Assembly (NCBI RefSeq): GCF_002750855.1 | Contig: NZ_NWUC01000013.1 | Location: 1-50,654, forward strand | DNA from: Neopararhizobium haloflavum | GTDB taxonomy: Bacteria > Pseudomonadota > Alphaproteobacteria > Rhizobiales > Rhizobiaceae | DNA length: 50,654 bases | Direction of reading: 5' to 3' | Part shown: in pieces, positions 15,921 to 24,377 of the stretch | Position numbering within the stretch: the stretch's first letter is position 1 | Layout of the letters: each line of letters begins with the position of its first letter | Position numbers and translations under genes: made by a program | Notes under the pieces: model-generated | Told to the model about the DNA's origin: nothing | The model's database searches: none | The model's input: the letters and a program-made list of their open reading frames with translations, nothing else

Positions 15921-17576
15921 CTAACGCACGAGCCTCAATGGCACCAGATCGTTGCCGATCTCGGCAAATGCGTTGCGAAGCGCCGTCGTGTCGGATGCCA
16001 TGTGGAAATCTGCGGGGTTGGAAGCGCAGGCGCGGAACATGTCCTGCACCCCCTTGTCGGTTTCTTTGTAGAGCACGGTGAAGATATGGATACCTTGCTT
16101 CTTCATGCGCTCACACATTTGGAGGGTCCACTCATTGAGCTTCTTCTCGGCATCCCCCTGGCTGCTGACGCCGGCGATCCGCTGGTCGGCAAGGAAGCCA
16201 TAGGAACTGTAGTCGGATTTGTTGATCGTGTTGCTGGCACCGTAGGAGACATTGCGACCATCGGTCATCAGCACCACGAACTTGCCGACATTCTCCGGGT
16301 CGTGAGCGGCAGCCTGGGTGTAAGGCGGCTCTGGCGAGATCACCCGCCAGCCCCATGCCAGACCCTCGGCGATGTTGGTGCCCGACCCATTCCAGAACTT
16401 CATGGCATTGACGCCGGCTCGCACCGCGTCGAGATCGGCGGTCAGCGCGACAATCGGCGTCGGGCATGAGCGATTGGGCCCGCGGGACAATGATTTGCCT
16501 TCCTCCACGGATCTGACGGTAGGCTCGATATACTTGACGATCGATCGCTGCACCTTCTGCTCGCTGCCGGTCACGACATCGTTCAGCCAGGTGTTGTTGA
16601 ACCACTTGGCGTCGTTGCCGCCGGTGAATGAGGACCCGCCCGGCTCGTCCGGCGCAAAATAGGGAACAAAGAGCGTATCCGGATTGGCTGGATTCGGTTC
16701 GGTCAGATCAAGGTTGAGCGGATAAGGCCGCGCCTCGACGCACCCTTTCCACTGCGTGCCGGATGCACTGAACAGTTCCATCTGGTGCGGATAGTCGATC
16801 TGGGCTTGGGCGATGAGATCACAAGCAGATCGCTTCCCCTCTGCTTCATCACTTTCTCCCTGATTTTTGCATGCGACAGCGTAGTCCTCTTCCCATTTGG
16901 TCGGCTGTCCCTTCGAACGGCGCTGGCGTTCAGCAGGATCAAGGAAGGTCCAGCCATTGTAGAGCGCCCCGCCTTCGGTATCGATCCACTCCGGATCGAA
17001 GCCATCGCCCTTCACATTGACAGCGGTCACGAAGGGCACCAAAGCTGCCTTGATGTCTTTGCCTTCACCGCTGGCCTCAATGGTGTTGAGTAGGCCGAGC
17101 GCTGCTCCTTTCAGCGTATCGATGCCGCCCTGCCCCATTGAACCGGTGTTATCCAGCACCATGGTGAGTTCGACCTTCCGCGTCGACTGTGCAGCAGCGG
17201 CGATGATGTGAAGGATCTGCTCTTCGGCCTGGCCGAGAACCAGTGTGTCGATGCGTGCTATGGCTTCCCCGGTGACCTCGAGCGAATTGAGACGTTCGTC
17301 GATCGTCAGGCTGCTCGACAGGAGATGAACCGAGCCTTGCGATTGCAATGAGGCGTTCAGCATGTCCTCGAACATGCTGTTGCGCTCCTCATCGCTAAGA
17401 GCCTTGCGTGTGGCGGCGAGAACAGCCGCATCCGTGATGTTCTGCAACTCCGTCTTCACCTGGCGCAGGTGAACAAGGTCAACCGCAACACCAACGGCCC
17501 CGACCATGACAGGCAGGGCGAACGCGGTGAGGACCGCGAAGTTGCCACGCCGGCATCTCAGCAACGAACCAAACAT
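15921..17576 (-). CDS. TadG-like pilus assembly protein with VWA domain
   Basis: A 551-residue protein from ATG 17576. The N-terminus is the TadE/TadG segment RRGNFAVLTAFALPVMVGAV (residues 9-28), a type IV-like hydrophobic helix. A von Willebrand factor A domain starts near residue 136 with the metal site DNTGS (142-146) and later FVVLMTDGRNVSYG. A long insertion of about 150 residues with several Cys lies inside the VWA domain. TadG proteins help assemble Flp pili or work in the cell envelope. No other tad genes lie nearby, so this is an orphan copy; many Hyphomicrobiales carry several such orphans. Confidence 0.85.
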   Translation of the reverse strand: MFGSLLRCRRGNFAVLTAFALPVMVGAVGVAVDLVHLRQVKTELQNITDAAVLAATRKALSDEERNSMFEDMLNASLQSQGSVHLLSSSLTIDERLNSLEVTGEAIARIDTLVLGQAEEQILHIIAAAAQSTRKVELTMVLDNTGSMGQGGIDTLKGAALGLLNTIEASGEGKDIKAALVPFVTAVNVKGDGFDPEWIDTEGGALYNGWTFLDPAERQRRSKGQPTKWEEDYAVACKNQGESDEAEGKRSACDLIAQAQIDYPHQMELFSASGTQWKGCVEARPYPLNLDLTEPNPANPDTLFVPYFAPDEPGGSSFTGGNDAKWFNNTWLNDVVTGSEQKVQRSIVKYIEPTVRSVEEGKSLSRGPNRSCPTPIVALTADLDAVRAGVNAMKFWNGSGTNIAEGLAWGWRVISPEPPYTQAAAHDPENVGKFVVLMTDGRNVSYGASNTINKSDYSSYGFLADQRIAGVSSQGDAEKKLNEWTLQMCERMKKQGIHIFTVLYKETDKGVQDMFRACASNPADFHMASDTTALRNAFAEIGNDLVPLRLVR

Positions 17577-18032
17577 CCAACACCCCCAAAGCAAGAAAAA
17601 TCCCTGCGAGGAATATGCAGATTCAGATACTAAAGAACGTGTTAACCCGCTTCCGCATGATGCAACGCGGTTGACAATGCGTGAACGGCGCGGGCCTTGC
17701 CACACCGCAGATGGGCAAACCAACTTGTAGTCCTAAGCCTCCGGTTGGAACGACCACCAGCACGAGCAAACGCGCAGCTGCAGCGGCTCCCGACATCGTG
17801 ACAAAACTGGCATAAACTGTAAAAGACGCGGAGTTAGGCTGGCGGTCGATGCATGGTAGTTGTTGCGCCGCGCCGCCACTGTCGAGATCATGGCGTTGGA
17901 GTGATGTCGGAGGCTCTTTTAGTCTTCTCCTTGCCGGGGGGGGGTAAAAGAGTGGCAGCAGAGAAATTGATCGGCTATCCATATCCACTATTGTGAAGGT
18001 TCGGCAGGAGAAGTCGTGGGGCGCTGACGAAG
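17577..18032. other. Intergenic region without a clear gene
   Basis: About 450 bases with no supportable coding frame. It contains a run of nine G at 17936-17944, a possible slippage site, and must hold the promoters of the leftward tadG-like gene and of the rightward gene at 18033. No convincing promoter or hairpin was found. Confidence 0.4.
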
Positions 18033-18266
18033 ATGACGGTAGGAGAACTGATTGCACGCTTGTCTGAGCTACCGGACGACGCGCCTGTGCTGACGATTGG
18101 CCGCTTCGGCGCTGGCTTTACCGACATCACGTTCCTTGAAATGGTGTCTGTCGTTAAGATTGAAGGGAGTGGCACGTTCGACTTTCTCGAGGCAAATCAT
18201 CCCTGGGCGCGTCATTCGATTGGAGCCAGAATAGCAGCGGTTGCCATCGGGGTGCAGCCTTATTGA
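18033..18266 (+). CDS. Hypothetical protein (77 aa)
   Basis: A 77-residue protein starting [19 protein letters not shown] and continuing [18 protein letters not shown]. Short proteins with this kind of start (helix, then LPxDAPV, then a beta strand) occur in many proteobacterial genomes and phages, with no known function. It appears soluble with a mixed alpha/beta fold. The following SRAP fragment overlaps its end in another frame. Confidence 0.5.
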   Translation: MTVGELIARLSELPDDAPVLTIGRFGAGFTDITFLEMVSVVKIEGSGTFDFLEANHPWARHSIGARIAAVAIGVQPY

Positions 18267-18513
18267 CCATCCCATGCCTTCTGACTTGGGCAAAGTAAAC
18301 GCCGACCTTTATGGGTTCCTGACCTGCAAACCCAATAGCATCGTCGGCGCGGTTCACCTGAAGGCCATGCCGGTCATCCTCACGACTGCTGAAGAGATAG
18401 AAGTCTGGCTGCGGGCCGAATGGTCCGAGGCGGCAAGCCTGCAGCGTCCACTGCCCGATAACGCAATTCAGTTCGTCGCCGCGGGAGCGTGGCAGGATGG
18501 AAGCGATCCTTGA
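18241..18513 (+). pseudogene. C-terminal fragment of SRAP peptidase (YedK/HMCES)
   Basis: The 90-codon frame contains [20 protein letters not shown], then [18 protein letters not shown] and [14 protein letters not shown], the last third of SOS response-associated peptidases. These proteins crosslink to abasic sites in single-stranded DNA through Cys2. The conserved His of the VH motif is present, but everything before it, including Cys2 and the catalytic Glu, is missing. The upstream sequence does not resume the gene, so it is a truncated relic. Confidence 0.75.
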
Positions 18514-18697
18514 GAAAGACATCTCTATGGTCAGACAACCGCGACGCACGAAGCGTAAGCTTGAGGACCAACGTCGGGTGCTAGGCGTCTCCGATCCATC
18601 TACCGGAACGAGGCACCTTGGCTGCGTGAAATCGATGAGAATGCTGGAAGCGCCGTCGTAATCAACGCAGCAAGAGCACGCAGCGTGTCGCGTCAAG

Positions 18698-19405
18698 TCA
18701 GCTGATATTGAGGTAAGAGGGATCGAAGTGGCCGGCCTCGTAAAGGCCGTCCAGGTCGAGGATGATGATCGCTCCTCCCGAAACAGCGATCAGGCCCAAT
18801 CGGCGCAGTTCACTCAGGGTTCGGTTCGCATGCACGACCGAGATTGCCAGGCAGTCTCCAATCAATTGCTGCGTCAATGGCAATGCAAAACGATCACCAT
18901 CGATAACCTTCGCTTGGCGGAGGCGGAAATGCATCTCGCAGATCAGGTGCGCCATACCTTCAACGGCGTTTCTATGGCCGACATTGGTCGTCCACTCGCG
19001 TTGAATAGCCTCGATCTCGAATGTCGCTACCTGCATGGCCCTGTCGATCGAGGAGGACGTCTCAAGCGTCCGCTTCATCGTCTTTCGGTCGATCACCGAA
19101 ACCTCGCAGCGCGTCAGTGCGGTTACGGTATGATCAGCTCGCTGCACGATCGCCGGGTTGAGGCCGCAGATGTCGCCCGGTATGACCAGCCCAACGATCT
19201 GTCGATCTCCATTTTCGAGCTGCTTGGAGTGGTAAGCCCAACCGTCATAAAAGACGTGCCAGTTCTCGACGGGCTCACCTTCGCTGACAACCGAAGAGCC
19301 GCGCTCGAAAACAGTGCGGTTGGTTTCGCTTAGCCGATCCAGAACATCGCAGTCGGATTGGGAAAGGTCTGCGAAATCGCGCAATCGATAGGTGAGATGG
19401 TTCAT
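18698..19405 (-). CDS. Crp/Fnr-family transcriptional regulator
   Basis: A 235-residue regulator with an N-terminal cyclic-nucleotide-type sensor domain (residues about 15-130, with GSSVVSEGEPVENWHVFYDG and VIPGDICGL) and a C-terminal winged helix (about 150-220, LTQQLIGDCLAISVVHANRT and LSELRRLGLI). It lacks the N-terminal Cys cluster of FNR, so it does not carry an FNR-type iron-sulfur centre. The effector is unknown. It diverges from a DUF6894 gene at 19565, a pairing seen again at 45849-46945. AGGA lies 6 bases before the ATG. Confidence 0.85.
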   Translation of the reverse strand: MNHLTYRLRDFADLSQSDCDVLDRLSETNRTVFERGSSVVSEGEPVENWHVFYDGWAYHSKQLENGDRQIVGLVIPGDICGLNPAIVQRADHTVTALTRCEVSVIDRKTMKRTLETSSSIDRAMQVATFEIEAIQREWTTNVGHRNAVEGMAHLICEMHFRLRQAKVIDGDRFALPLTQQLIGDCLAISVVHANRTLSELRRLGLIAVSGGAIIILDLDGLYEAGHFDPSYLNIS

Positions 19406-19564
19406 GGAGCATCCTCGCCTGACATTGAGCCAGATAACACGCCGCTGAAGCGTCCCAGTACAAGCTATGTTAATGGATATTAGCGTTTCAAGATATTCTG
19501 ATCAAAGCGGGAGCATCCTCTTCCCCAATCGGTTGGGACGATCCCATCATAAGAGGACGCCAAC

Positions 19565-19804
19565 ATGCCCAGGTATTACTTCAACACCAATCGGGACGGC
19601 CGTTGCTGCGAAGACGTTATTGGATTGGAGCTGGAGAACAGCGCTGAAGCCATGGCGAACGCCCGATGCGGACTTTCCGATATGGTCCAGGAAACCCTGA
19701 AAGAAAACGGGATCAAACGGACCGTCATGGACGTTGTCGGTGAGTCAAAGCAGTCAATTAGCCGCCTCGTCGTCGAGTTTCATGAAGATATTGTCCGACA
19801 CTGA
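19565..19804 (+). CDS. DUF6894 family protein
   Basis: A 79-residue protein starting with the family signature MPRYYFNTNRDGRCCEDVIG, followed by LELENSAEAMANARCGLSDM and ending with SRLVVEFHEDIV. DUF6894 proteins are small cytoplasmic proteins of unknown function common in Hyphomicrobiales and often stress-induced. GAGG lies 8 bases before the ATG. It faces the Crp/Fnr regulator across 160 bases that include the palindrome CCCAATCGGTTGGG near 19523-19537, a possible operator. Confidence 0.75.
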   Translation: MPRYYFNTNRDGRCCEDVIGLELENSAEAMANARCGLSDMVQETLKENGIKRTVMDVVGESKQSISRLVVEFHEDIVRH

Positions 19805-20394
19805 GTGATTGGAGAAAAAAGCCCGGCAGCCGAAGCGGCGCCGAGCGAAATTTGGCCGAAGCCAGCAGGGTGCCGGGGGAGGTGCGCCGGCCCCTCTTCC
19901 TAGCCGTAGTTCGCAATTATGCAAAAGGCAGCATTCACTGGTTGCGTCACCGTTGTTGCGGCGCTGGTGGTGTAATGATGGGGACCAGGTCGATCGAACT
20001 GGTTTTGCTCGTCTCGATCGATAAAAATGCAGAGATGGGTTGGTCGGCCGAGCGCGAGGGAGAAGCGGATGAAAACCAGCACCGCTGCCATCTATCTGAC
20101 CGCAGAACTGGCTGCCGCAGCCTTCCACTTTCTCCGTTTCATAGGCGTCATGATGGTCGGGTTTCTCCCGCGCCTGTCGCGTGAAGGCGCGCGGCGATCG
20201 GCGCTTTGAAGTCGATTTCGGCTGATCGGGATAGAACTGCGCCATCCTGTCCATCGATTCTGGACTGCCGGCTCACGATCTTTGTCAGCAGGCCTATTCA
20301 TTCGTTTCAGGTGAACTCACGAGCGCTTCGACAATCCTCGCGATCGATCGACAAATCCGCGTTCCGTTTCCGAAGAAGGAGGAATGGGGAAATC
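19805..20394. other. Long intergenic region
   Basis: Almost 600 bases separate the DUF6894 gene from the NO/cbb3 operon. Several overlapping short frames exist on both strands, but none has a recognisable product or a good ribosome-binding site. The region presumably holds the distal promoter of the haemoglobin operon. No FNR/FixK box (TTGAT-N4-ATCAA) was found by eye. Confidence 0.4.
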
Positions 20395-20505
20395 ATGACC
20401 ACTGGCATACCCTATACAGGGCCCAGCGGAAGCAAACCACTTCCAGCTGTCATCCACCTGAAGTGCGACATTTGTATCCTTGCAAAGGATCGGGCCAAGG
20501 CATAA
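20395..20505 (+). CDS. Possible CxxC micro-protein (36 aa)
   Basis: A 36-codon frame starts MTTGIPYTGPSGSKPLPAVI and continues HLKCDICILAKDRAKA. AAGGAGG lies upstream with a rather long 12-base gap. The CDIC pair could bind metal. Its stop codon overlaps the NsrR-like palindrome that precedes the haemoglobin gene, so it may be a leader peptide or chance. Low certainty. Confidence 0.3.
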   Translation: MTTGIPYTGPSGSKPLPAVIHLKCDICILAKDRAKA

Positions 20506-20528
20506 AGCGGTATCGAAAATACCACTTT
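20504..20528. promoter_or_regulatory. NsrR-like palindromic operator
   Basis: A 25-base interrupted palindrome: AAAGCGGTAT, five central bases, then ATACCACTTT; 9 of 10 arm positions pair. The right half AAATACCACTT matches 9 of 11 positions of the NsrR half-site AAATACATCTT as I recall it. It ends 7 bases before the haemoglobin ATG, where a bound repressor would block expression. The nsrR gene is third in the same operon, suggesting autoregulation. Confidence 0.6.
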
Positions 20529-20535
20529 TCGCGAG

Positions 20536-20982
20536 ATGCATATGCGGCTTTCGGATCGCCCTAGGCCAAAGCAGGAACTGCCTCCGGACCATCCTGGTCT
20601 TGATCGCGTGTTCATTGGCGGCCTGGTTCGAGAATTTTATAGCAGGGTGCGCACCAACGATCGTCTCGGTCCGATTTTTTCAAATGTCATCGGCGAAGCG
20701 TGGGAGCCGCATCTGGAAAAGATGACCGATTTCTGGTGCGCGGTGATCCTCAAGAACGGTGCATATAGCGGCCGACCTGTTCCCGCCCATCTCAAGCTGG
20801 ATCAGGTGCGTGAGGAAGATTTCGATATCTGGCTCAGCATCTTCAGACGTACCGTGTCGGATCTGTGTGATCCGAAGCTTGCAGCAATTTTCATGGAGCG
20901 AGCAGAGCTGATCGCAAAGAGCTTAAAACTTGCCATGTTCTTCCGACTGCCCGCGACCGCGTCCCCTTCAAAGGATGGCTGA
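20536..20982 (+). CDS. Group III truncated haemoglobin
   Basis: A 148-residue protein of the group III (trHbP) class. Recognisable parts are FIGGLVREFYSRVRTNDRLG (helix B region with the distal Tyr), WEPHLEKMTDFWCAVILKNG (helices C-E) and YSGRPVPAHLKL, whose His is the proximal haem ligand. Group III truncated globins in proteobacteria are linked to microaerobic growth and NO or peroxynitrite protection. It is the first gene of an operon with a membrane protein and nsrR, and ccoN follows 36 bases after nsrR. An NsrR-like site lies just upstream. Confidence 0.88.
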   Translation: MHMRLSDRPRPKQELPPDHPGLDRVFIGGLVREFYSRVRTNDRLGPIFSNVIGEAWEPHLEKMTDFWCAVILKNGAYSGRPVPAHLKLDQVREEDFDIWLSIFRRTVSDLCDPKLAAIFMERAELIAKSLKLAMFFRLPATASPSKDG

Positions 20983-21469
20983 GTTGACACCTCGCGCTGC
21001 CAGCCCTTTCCCAGATTCGAGCGTCGCCTTCCTGGCTATCGCTTGGATGGGATTGCTTATCGGCGTTTCATTTCTTGCAACGCCCGTGAAATTCCAGGCA
21101 TCATCGCTTGAGCTTCCGGTCGCCCTGGAGGTCGGACGCGTCACTTTCTCCGCCTTTTCCAAAGTGGAATGGTGCCTCTCGGTTCATCTCGGCCTAGCGG
21201 TGCTCTCCGCCCGAACGTCGCGAGTTGAGATGCTGCTCACTGGGATTGCGATCGTGATCGTTGCCGTCCAAACCTATTGGCTTCTGCCAGTCCTTGATGC
21301 CCGTATCGAGACGGTGATCGCCGGGCGATCGTTGCCGCCCTCGTCGCACCACATGCTCTATGCAGGCCTAGAGGTATGCAAGGCCGTAGGGCTGGCTATC
21401 CTCGGTCTTGTGTCGTTGTATCGACTAGGATGGTGCGACAGGCCTGAGGCCGGGACGAGTAGCCCATGA
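20975..21469 (+). CDS. Four-helix membrane protein linked to NsrR
   Basis: A 164-residue protein from ATG 20975, overlapping the haemoglobin stop by 8 bases. Four hydrophobic segments are visible: SVAFLAIAWMGLLIGVSFLA, GLAVLSARTSRVEML, LTGIAIVIVAVQTYWLLPVL and AVGLAILGLVSLYRLGW. The plan resembles DUF4149-like proteins, though I am not certain of the family. It overlaps nsrR by 4 bases (ATGA), so its synthesis is tied to both neighbours. A role in NO response or in haem/quinone membrane chemistry is inference from linkage only. Confidence 0.7.
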   Translation: MAELTPRAASPFPDSSVAFLAIAWMGLLIGVSFLATPVKFQASSLELPVALEVGRVTFSAFSKVEWCLSVHLGLAVLSARTSRVEMLLTGIAIVIVAVQTYWLLPVLDARIETVIAGRSLPPSSHHMLYAGLEVCKAVGLAILGLVSLYRLGWCDRPEAGTSSP

Positions 21470-21930
21470 AACTGACGCTACATACTGATTATGCGCTACG
21501 TATGCTGATGTTCCTTGCTGTCCAGGAACGGGGGCCGGTTACCGTTTCGGACGTCGCCGACTCCTACGGCCTGTCTCGCAATCATTTGCTGAAAGTGGCG
21601 CTGAACCTTGGACGGCTGGGATACCTCACGACAACTCGCGGTCGGTCCGGAGGAATTGCTCTCGCATTGCCGCCCGAGAACATCAATATCGGCGACGTGG
21701 TGCGGGGAATGGAAGACGGTTTTGCACTGGTCGAATGTATGCGTCCTGACGGTGGCACATGCGTGATAACCTCGGCATGCAGACTGCGGGTTGTTATGCG
21801 GGAGGCGACGCAGGCATTCCTGTCGGTTTTCGACAGATATACCCTTGCAGATCTTTCACAAAACGAGGGTGAACTTTCAGCTATCCTTGAAAAAGGGTCT
21901 TCACCCCCCGACACTACGGCCACGTCATGA
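21466..21930 (+). CDS. nsrR: Rrf2-family nitric-oxide sensor NsrR
   Basis: A 154-residue Rrf2 repressor. The winged helix is at residues 1-70 (MKLTLHTDYALRMLMFLAVQ, then RGRSGGIALA). Three Cys at 91, 99 and 105 (ECMRPDGGTCVITSAC) hold the iron-sulfur cluster that NO destroys, releasing DNA. Cys spacing and the N-terminus fit NsrR rather than IscR. The gene is the third of the haemoglobin operon and lies 36 bases before ccoN, so it could control both NO defence and the oxidase. Confidence 0.88.
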   Translation: MKLTLHTDYALRMLMFLAVQERGPVTVSDVADSYGLSRNHLLKVALNLGRLGYLTTTRGRSGGIALALPPENINIGDVVRGMEDGFALVECMRPDGGTCVITSACRLRVVMREATQAFLSVFDRYTLADLSQNEGELSAILEKGSSPPDTTATS

Positions 21931-21966
21931 TGGGATACAACATGCTTTCACCGGGATGGCGTTGCG

Positions 21967-23604
21967 ATGATTAAGAATTTGACCTCCGGCGAGCGCGAGA
22001 TCTCGATTTTCATCCTTGTGCTGGTCGCGATCGCAGGACTTGCCATGGCTGCGCTCGGCCGAGCCGACCCTTTAGGCACCCAAGGATGGATCGTCATCCT
22101 TCTTGCCGGCAGCCTCCTCTGGTTGATATTCCGGGCGGCCTTCGAGCCTGAGCCGGTCGAAGAAAGGCTAACATCCTATTACGACGACCCCATCAAGATC
22201 GGTATCGCCCTGTCGATGTTCTGGGCGGTCTTTGGAATGTTCGTCGGCGTCTGGGTAGCGGCCCAGCTCGCATGGCCAAATTTGGCATTCGATGCTGCGT
22301 GGTCGAGCTTCGGTCGTCTGCGGCCTGCCCATACGACAGGTGTGATATTCGGCTTCGGCGGCAATGCCCTTATCGCGACTTCGTTTCATGTAGTGCAGCG
22401 CACGTCGCGCGCCCGGCTTGCCGGCCAGCTAAGCCCGTGGTTCGTGCTGTTCGGCTACAACCTCTTCTGCATCCTTGCTATCTCCGGCTACCTGCTCGGC
22501 ATCACCCAATCCAAGGAATACGGCGAGGCCGAGTGGTATGCCGACATCTGGCTGGTGATCGTTTGGGTGACCTATTTCGTCCTCTACATCAGGACGATCG
22601 CGCGTCGGAAGGAACCGCACATCTATGTCGCCAACTGGTACTTCATGGCGTTCATACTGGTCGTGGCGATTCTCCACATCGTCAATAACCTCGCCGTCCC
22701 CGTCTCATGGGGCCACGCCAAGAGCTACACGATCTGGCCGGGCGTGCAGGACGCCATGGTGCAGTGGTGGTACGGGCACAATGCGGTTGCCTTCTTCCTC
22801 ACCGCCGGCTTCCTCGGCATGCTCTATTACTATTTGCCGATTCGTGCGCAGCGGCCGATCTTCTCCTACAGGCTATCGATCCTGAGTTTCTGGGGCATTA
22901 CTTTCTTCTATATGTGGGCGGGCTCGCACCACTTGCACTACACCGCTCTTCCCCACTGGGTTCAGACGCTAGGGATGACTTTTTCCGTGATGCTGTTGGT
23001 GCCTTCCTGGGCGTCAGCGGGCAACGCCCTTTTGACGCTCAACGGAGCTTGGCATCGAGTGCGGGACGACGCGACGCTGCGTTTCATGATGGCCGCCGCG
23101 GTCTTCTACGGCCTGTCGACCTTCGAAGGATCCTTTATGGCGATCCGGCCGGTGAACTCGCTCTCGCACTACACCGACTGGACCGTTGGACATGTACATG
23201 CCGGCGCGCTCGGCTGGGTCGCACTCATCACATTCGGCTCTCTCTACACGCTGGTACCAAATCTATGGAAGCGCGAGCGCATGTATTCGGCAAAGTTGGT
23301 CGAGGTTCACTTCTGGCTCGCAATCGCTGGAACGCTGATCTACGTCTTCGCGATGTGGAACTCCGGTATCATCCAAGGGCTGATGTGGAGAACCTACACC
23401 GACGAGGGGGCACTCGCCTATTCGTTCACAGACTCGCTGGTGGCGATGTACCCCTATTATATCGCCCGCGCCGTTGGAGGGTTGCTCTTTCTGATGGGCG
23501 CAGTGATCGGCTGCTACAACATGTGGATGACGATAAAGTCCGTCCCACTCGCCGCGCGCGCGGATGACGCGCCGGTCGCATCCGCCGCCGTGCCAGGAGA
23601 ATGA
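21967..23604 (+). CDS. ccoN: cbb3-type cytochrome c oxidase subunit I
   Basis: A 545-residue haem-copper oxidase catalytic subunit. Haem and copper ligands are visible in RLRPAHTTGVIFGFGGNAL, WWYGHNAVAFFLTAGFLGM, AGSHHLHYTALPHWVQTLGM and WTVGHVHAGALGW. Twelve core helices are preceded by an extra N-terminal pair (FILVLVAIAGLAMAALG, then GWIVILLAGSLLWLIF). It reduces oxygen with high affinity in the inner membrane during microaerobic growth. It starts only 36 bases after nsrR with no obvious promoter or FNR box between, so readthrough from the haemoglobin operon is likely. Confidence 0.95.
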   Translation: MIKNLTSGEREISIFILVLVAIAGLAMAALGRADPLGTQGWIVILLAGSLLWLIFRAAFEPEPVEERLTSYYDDPIKIGIALSMFWAVFGMFVGVWVAAQLAWPNLAFDAAWSSFGRLRPAHTTGVIFGFGGNALIATSFHVVQRTSRARLAGQLSPWFVLFGYNLFCILAISGYLLGITQSKEYGEAEWYADIWLVIVWVTYFVLYIRTIARRKEPHIYVANWYFMAFILVVAILHIVNNLAVPVSWGHAKSYTIWPGVQDAMVQWWYGHNAVAFFLTAGFLGMLYYYLPIRAQRPIFSYRLSILSFWGITFFYMWAGSHHLHYTALPHWVQTLGMTFSVMLLVPSWASAGNALLTLNGAWHRVRDDATLRFMMAAAVFYGLSTFEGSFMAIRPVNSLSHYTDWTVGHVHAGALGWVALITFGSLYTLVPNLWKRERMYSAKLVEVHFWLAIAGTLIYVFAMWNSGIIQGLMWRTYTDEGALAYSFTDSLVAMYPYYIARAVGGLLFLMGAVIGCYNMWMTIKSVPLAARADDAPVASAAVPGE

Positions 23605-23607
23605 CGG

Positions 23608-24360
23608 ATGCCTGAGTTATTCCACCGCAAGATCGAGCGATCGGCTATCCTCTTCGTGCTCGGCATCATCGCGGCAGCGAGCGTCGGCGGTATCGTCGAA
23701 ATCGCTCCCCTCTTCACCATCGACGAAACGGTGGAAGAAGCACCCGACATGCGTGTCTACACGCCCTTGGAATTCGCCGGCCGCAACATCTACATCCGTG
23801 AGGGCTGTTATGCCTGCCACAGCCAGATGATCCGCACATTGCGCGATGAGGTCGAGCGCTACGGTCCCTACTCGCTCGCGGTCGAGTCGCAGTACGATCG
23901 CCCGATGCTCTGGGGATCGAAGCGCACCGGTCCCGACCTCGCCCGCATCGGCGGCAAGTATTCCGACTTCTGGCACGTCGCTCACCTCACCAATCCTCGC
24001 GACGTAGTGCCGGAGTCCAACATGCCGGCCTACCCGTGGCTGGCGCGTACCTCCTTGAGAACGGAAGATCTGCCCCTGCATCTTGCGGCGCAGCAGTCGC
24101 TCGGCGTCCCCTACACCGATGAGATGCTCGAAAACGCCGCCCGTGATGCCTACGGGCAGGCGACACCAGATACGGACCAAGCCGCCGGCATCGCGGAACG
24201 CTACGGCGAGGAGACCAATGTCAGCGCCTTCGACGGCGTAAGGACCCAGGTCACCGAGATGGACGCGCTCGTCGCGTATCTGCAGGTGCTCGGGCGTCTC
24301 ACGGATGCCGCCTATCAAGACACGGCGGCTCCAGAAGAGGCGCCGGAGCCGATCGAATAA
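23608..24360 (+). CDS. ccoO: cbb3 oxidase mono-haem subunit II
   Basis: A 250-residue membrane-anchored cytochrome c. One N-terminal helix (AILFVLGIIAAASVGGIVEI) is followed by the haem site REGCYACHSQMIRTL and the characteristic DEVERYGPYSLAVESQYDRP. The Met ligand is likely in NMPAYPWLA. It passes electrons from CcoP to CcoN. AGGAG stands 8 bases before the ATG, 3 bases after the ccoN stop. The C-terminal tail is Ala/Pro/Glu-rich. Confidence 0.95.
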   Translation: MPELFHRKIERSAILFVLGIIAAASVGGIVEIAPLFTIDETVEEAPDMRVYTPLEFAGRNIYIREGCYACHSQMIRTLRDEVERYGPYSLAVESQYDRPMLWGSKRTGPDLARIGGKYSDFWHVAHLTNPRDVVPESNMPAYPWLARTSLRTEDLPLHLAAQQSLGVPYTDEMLENAARDAYGQATPDTDQAAGIAERYGEETNVSAFDGVRTQVTEMDALVAYLQVLGRLTDAAYQDTAAPEEAPEPIE

Positions 24361-24377
24361 GGGCACAGGAGAACGTC

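Noticed and set aside
19480-19510. Possible FNR/FixK box between Crp/Fnr and DUF6894 genes
   Set aside because: TTGATCAGAATATC keeps only part of TTGAT-N4-ATCAA; too weak to report as a site.
20045-20210. Short frames in the gap before the haemoglobin operon
   Set aside because: Several mutually overlapping frames on both strands, none with a family match or ribosome site.
21931-21966. Separate ccoN promoter or FNR box in the nsrR-ccoN gap
   Set aside because: The 36 bases contain no recognisable -35/-10 pair or TTGAT half-sites.
22707-23567. 286-codon plus-strand frame inside ccoN
   Set aside because: Out of frame with the clearly conserved oxidase subunit; Arg-rich shadow.
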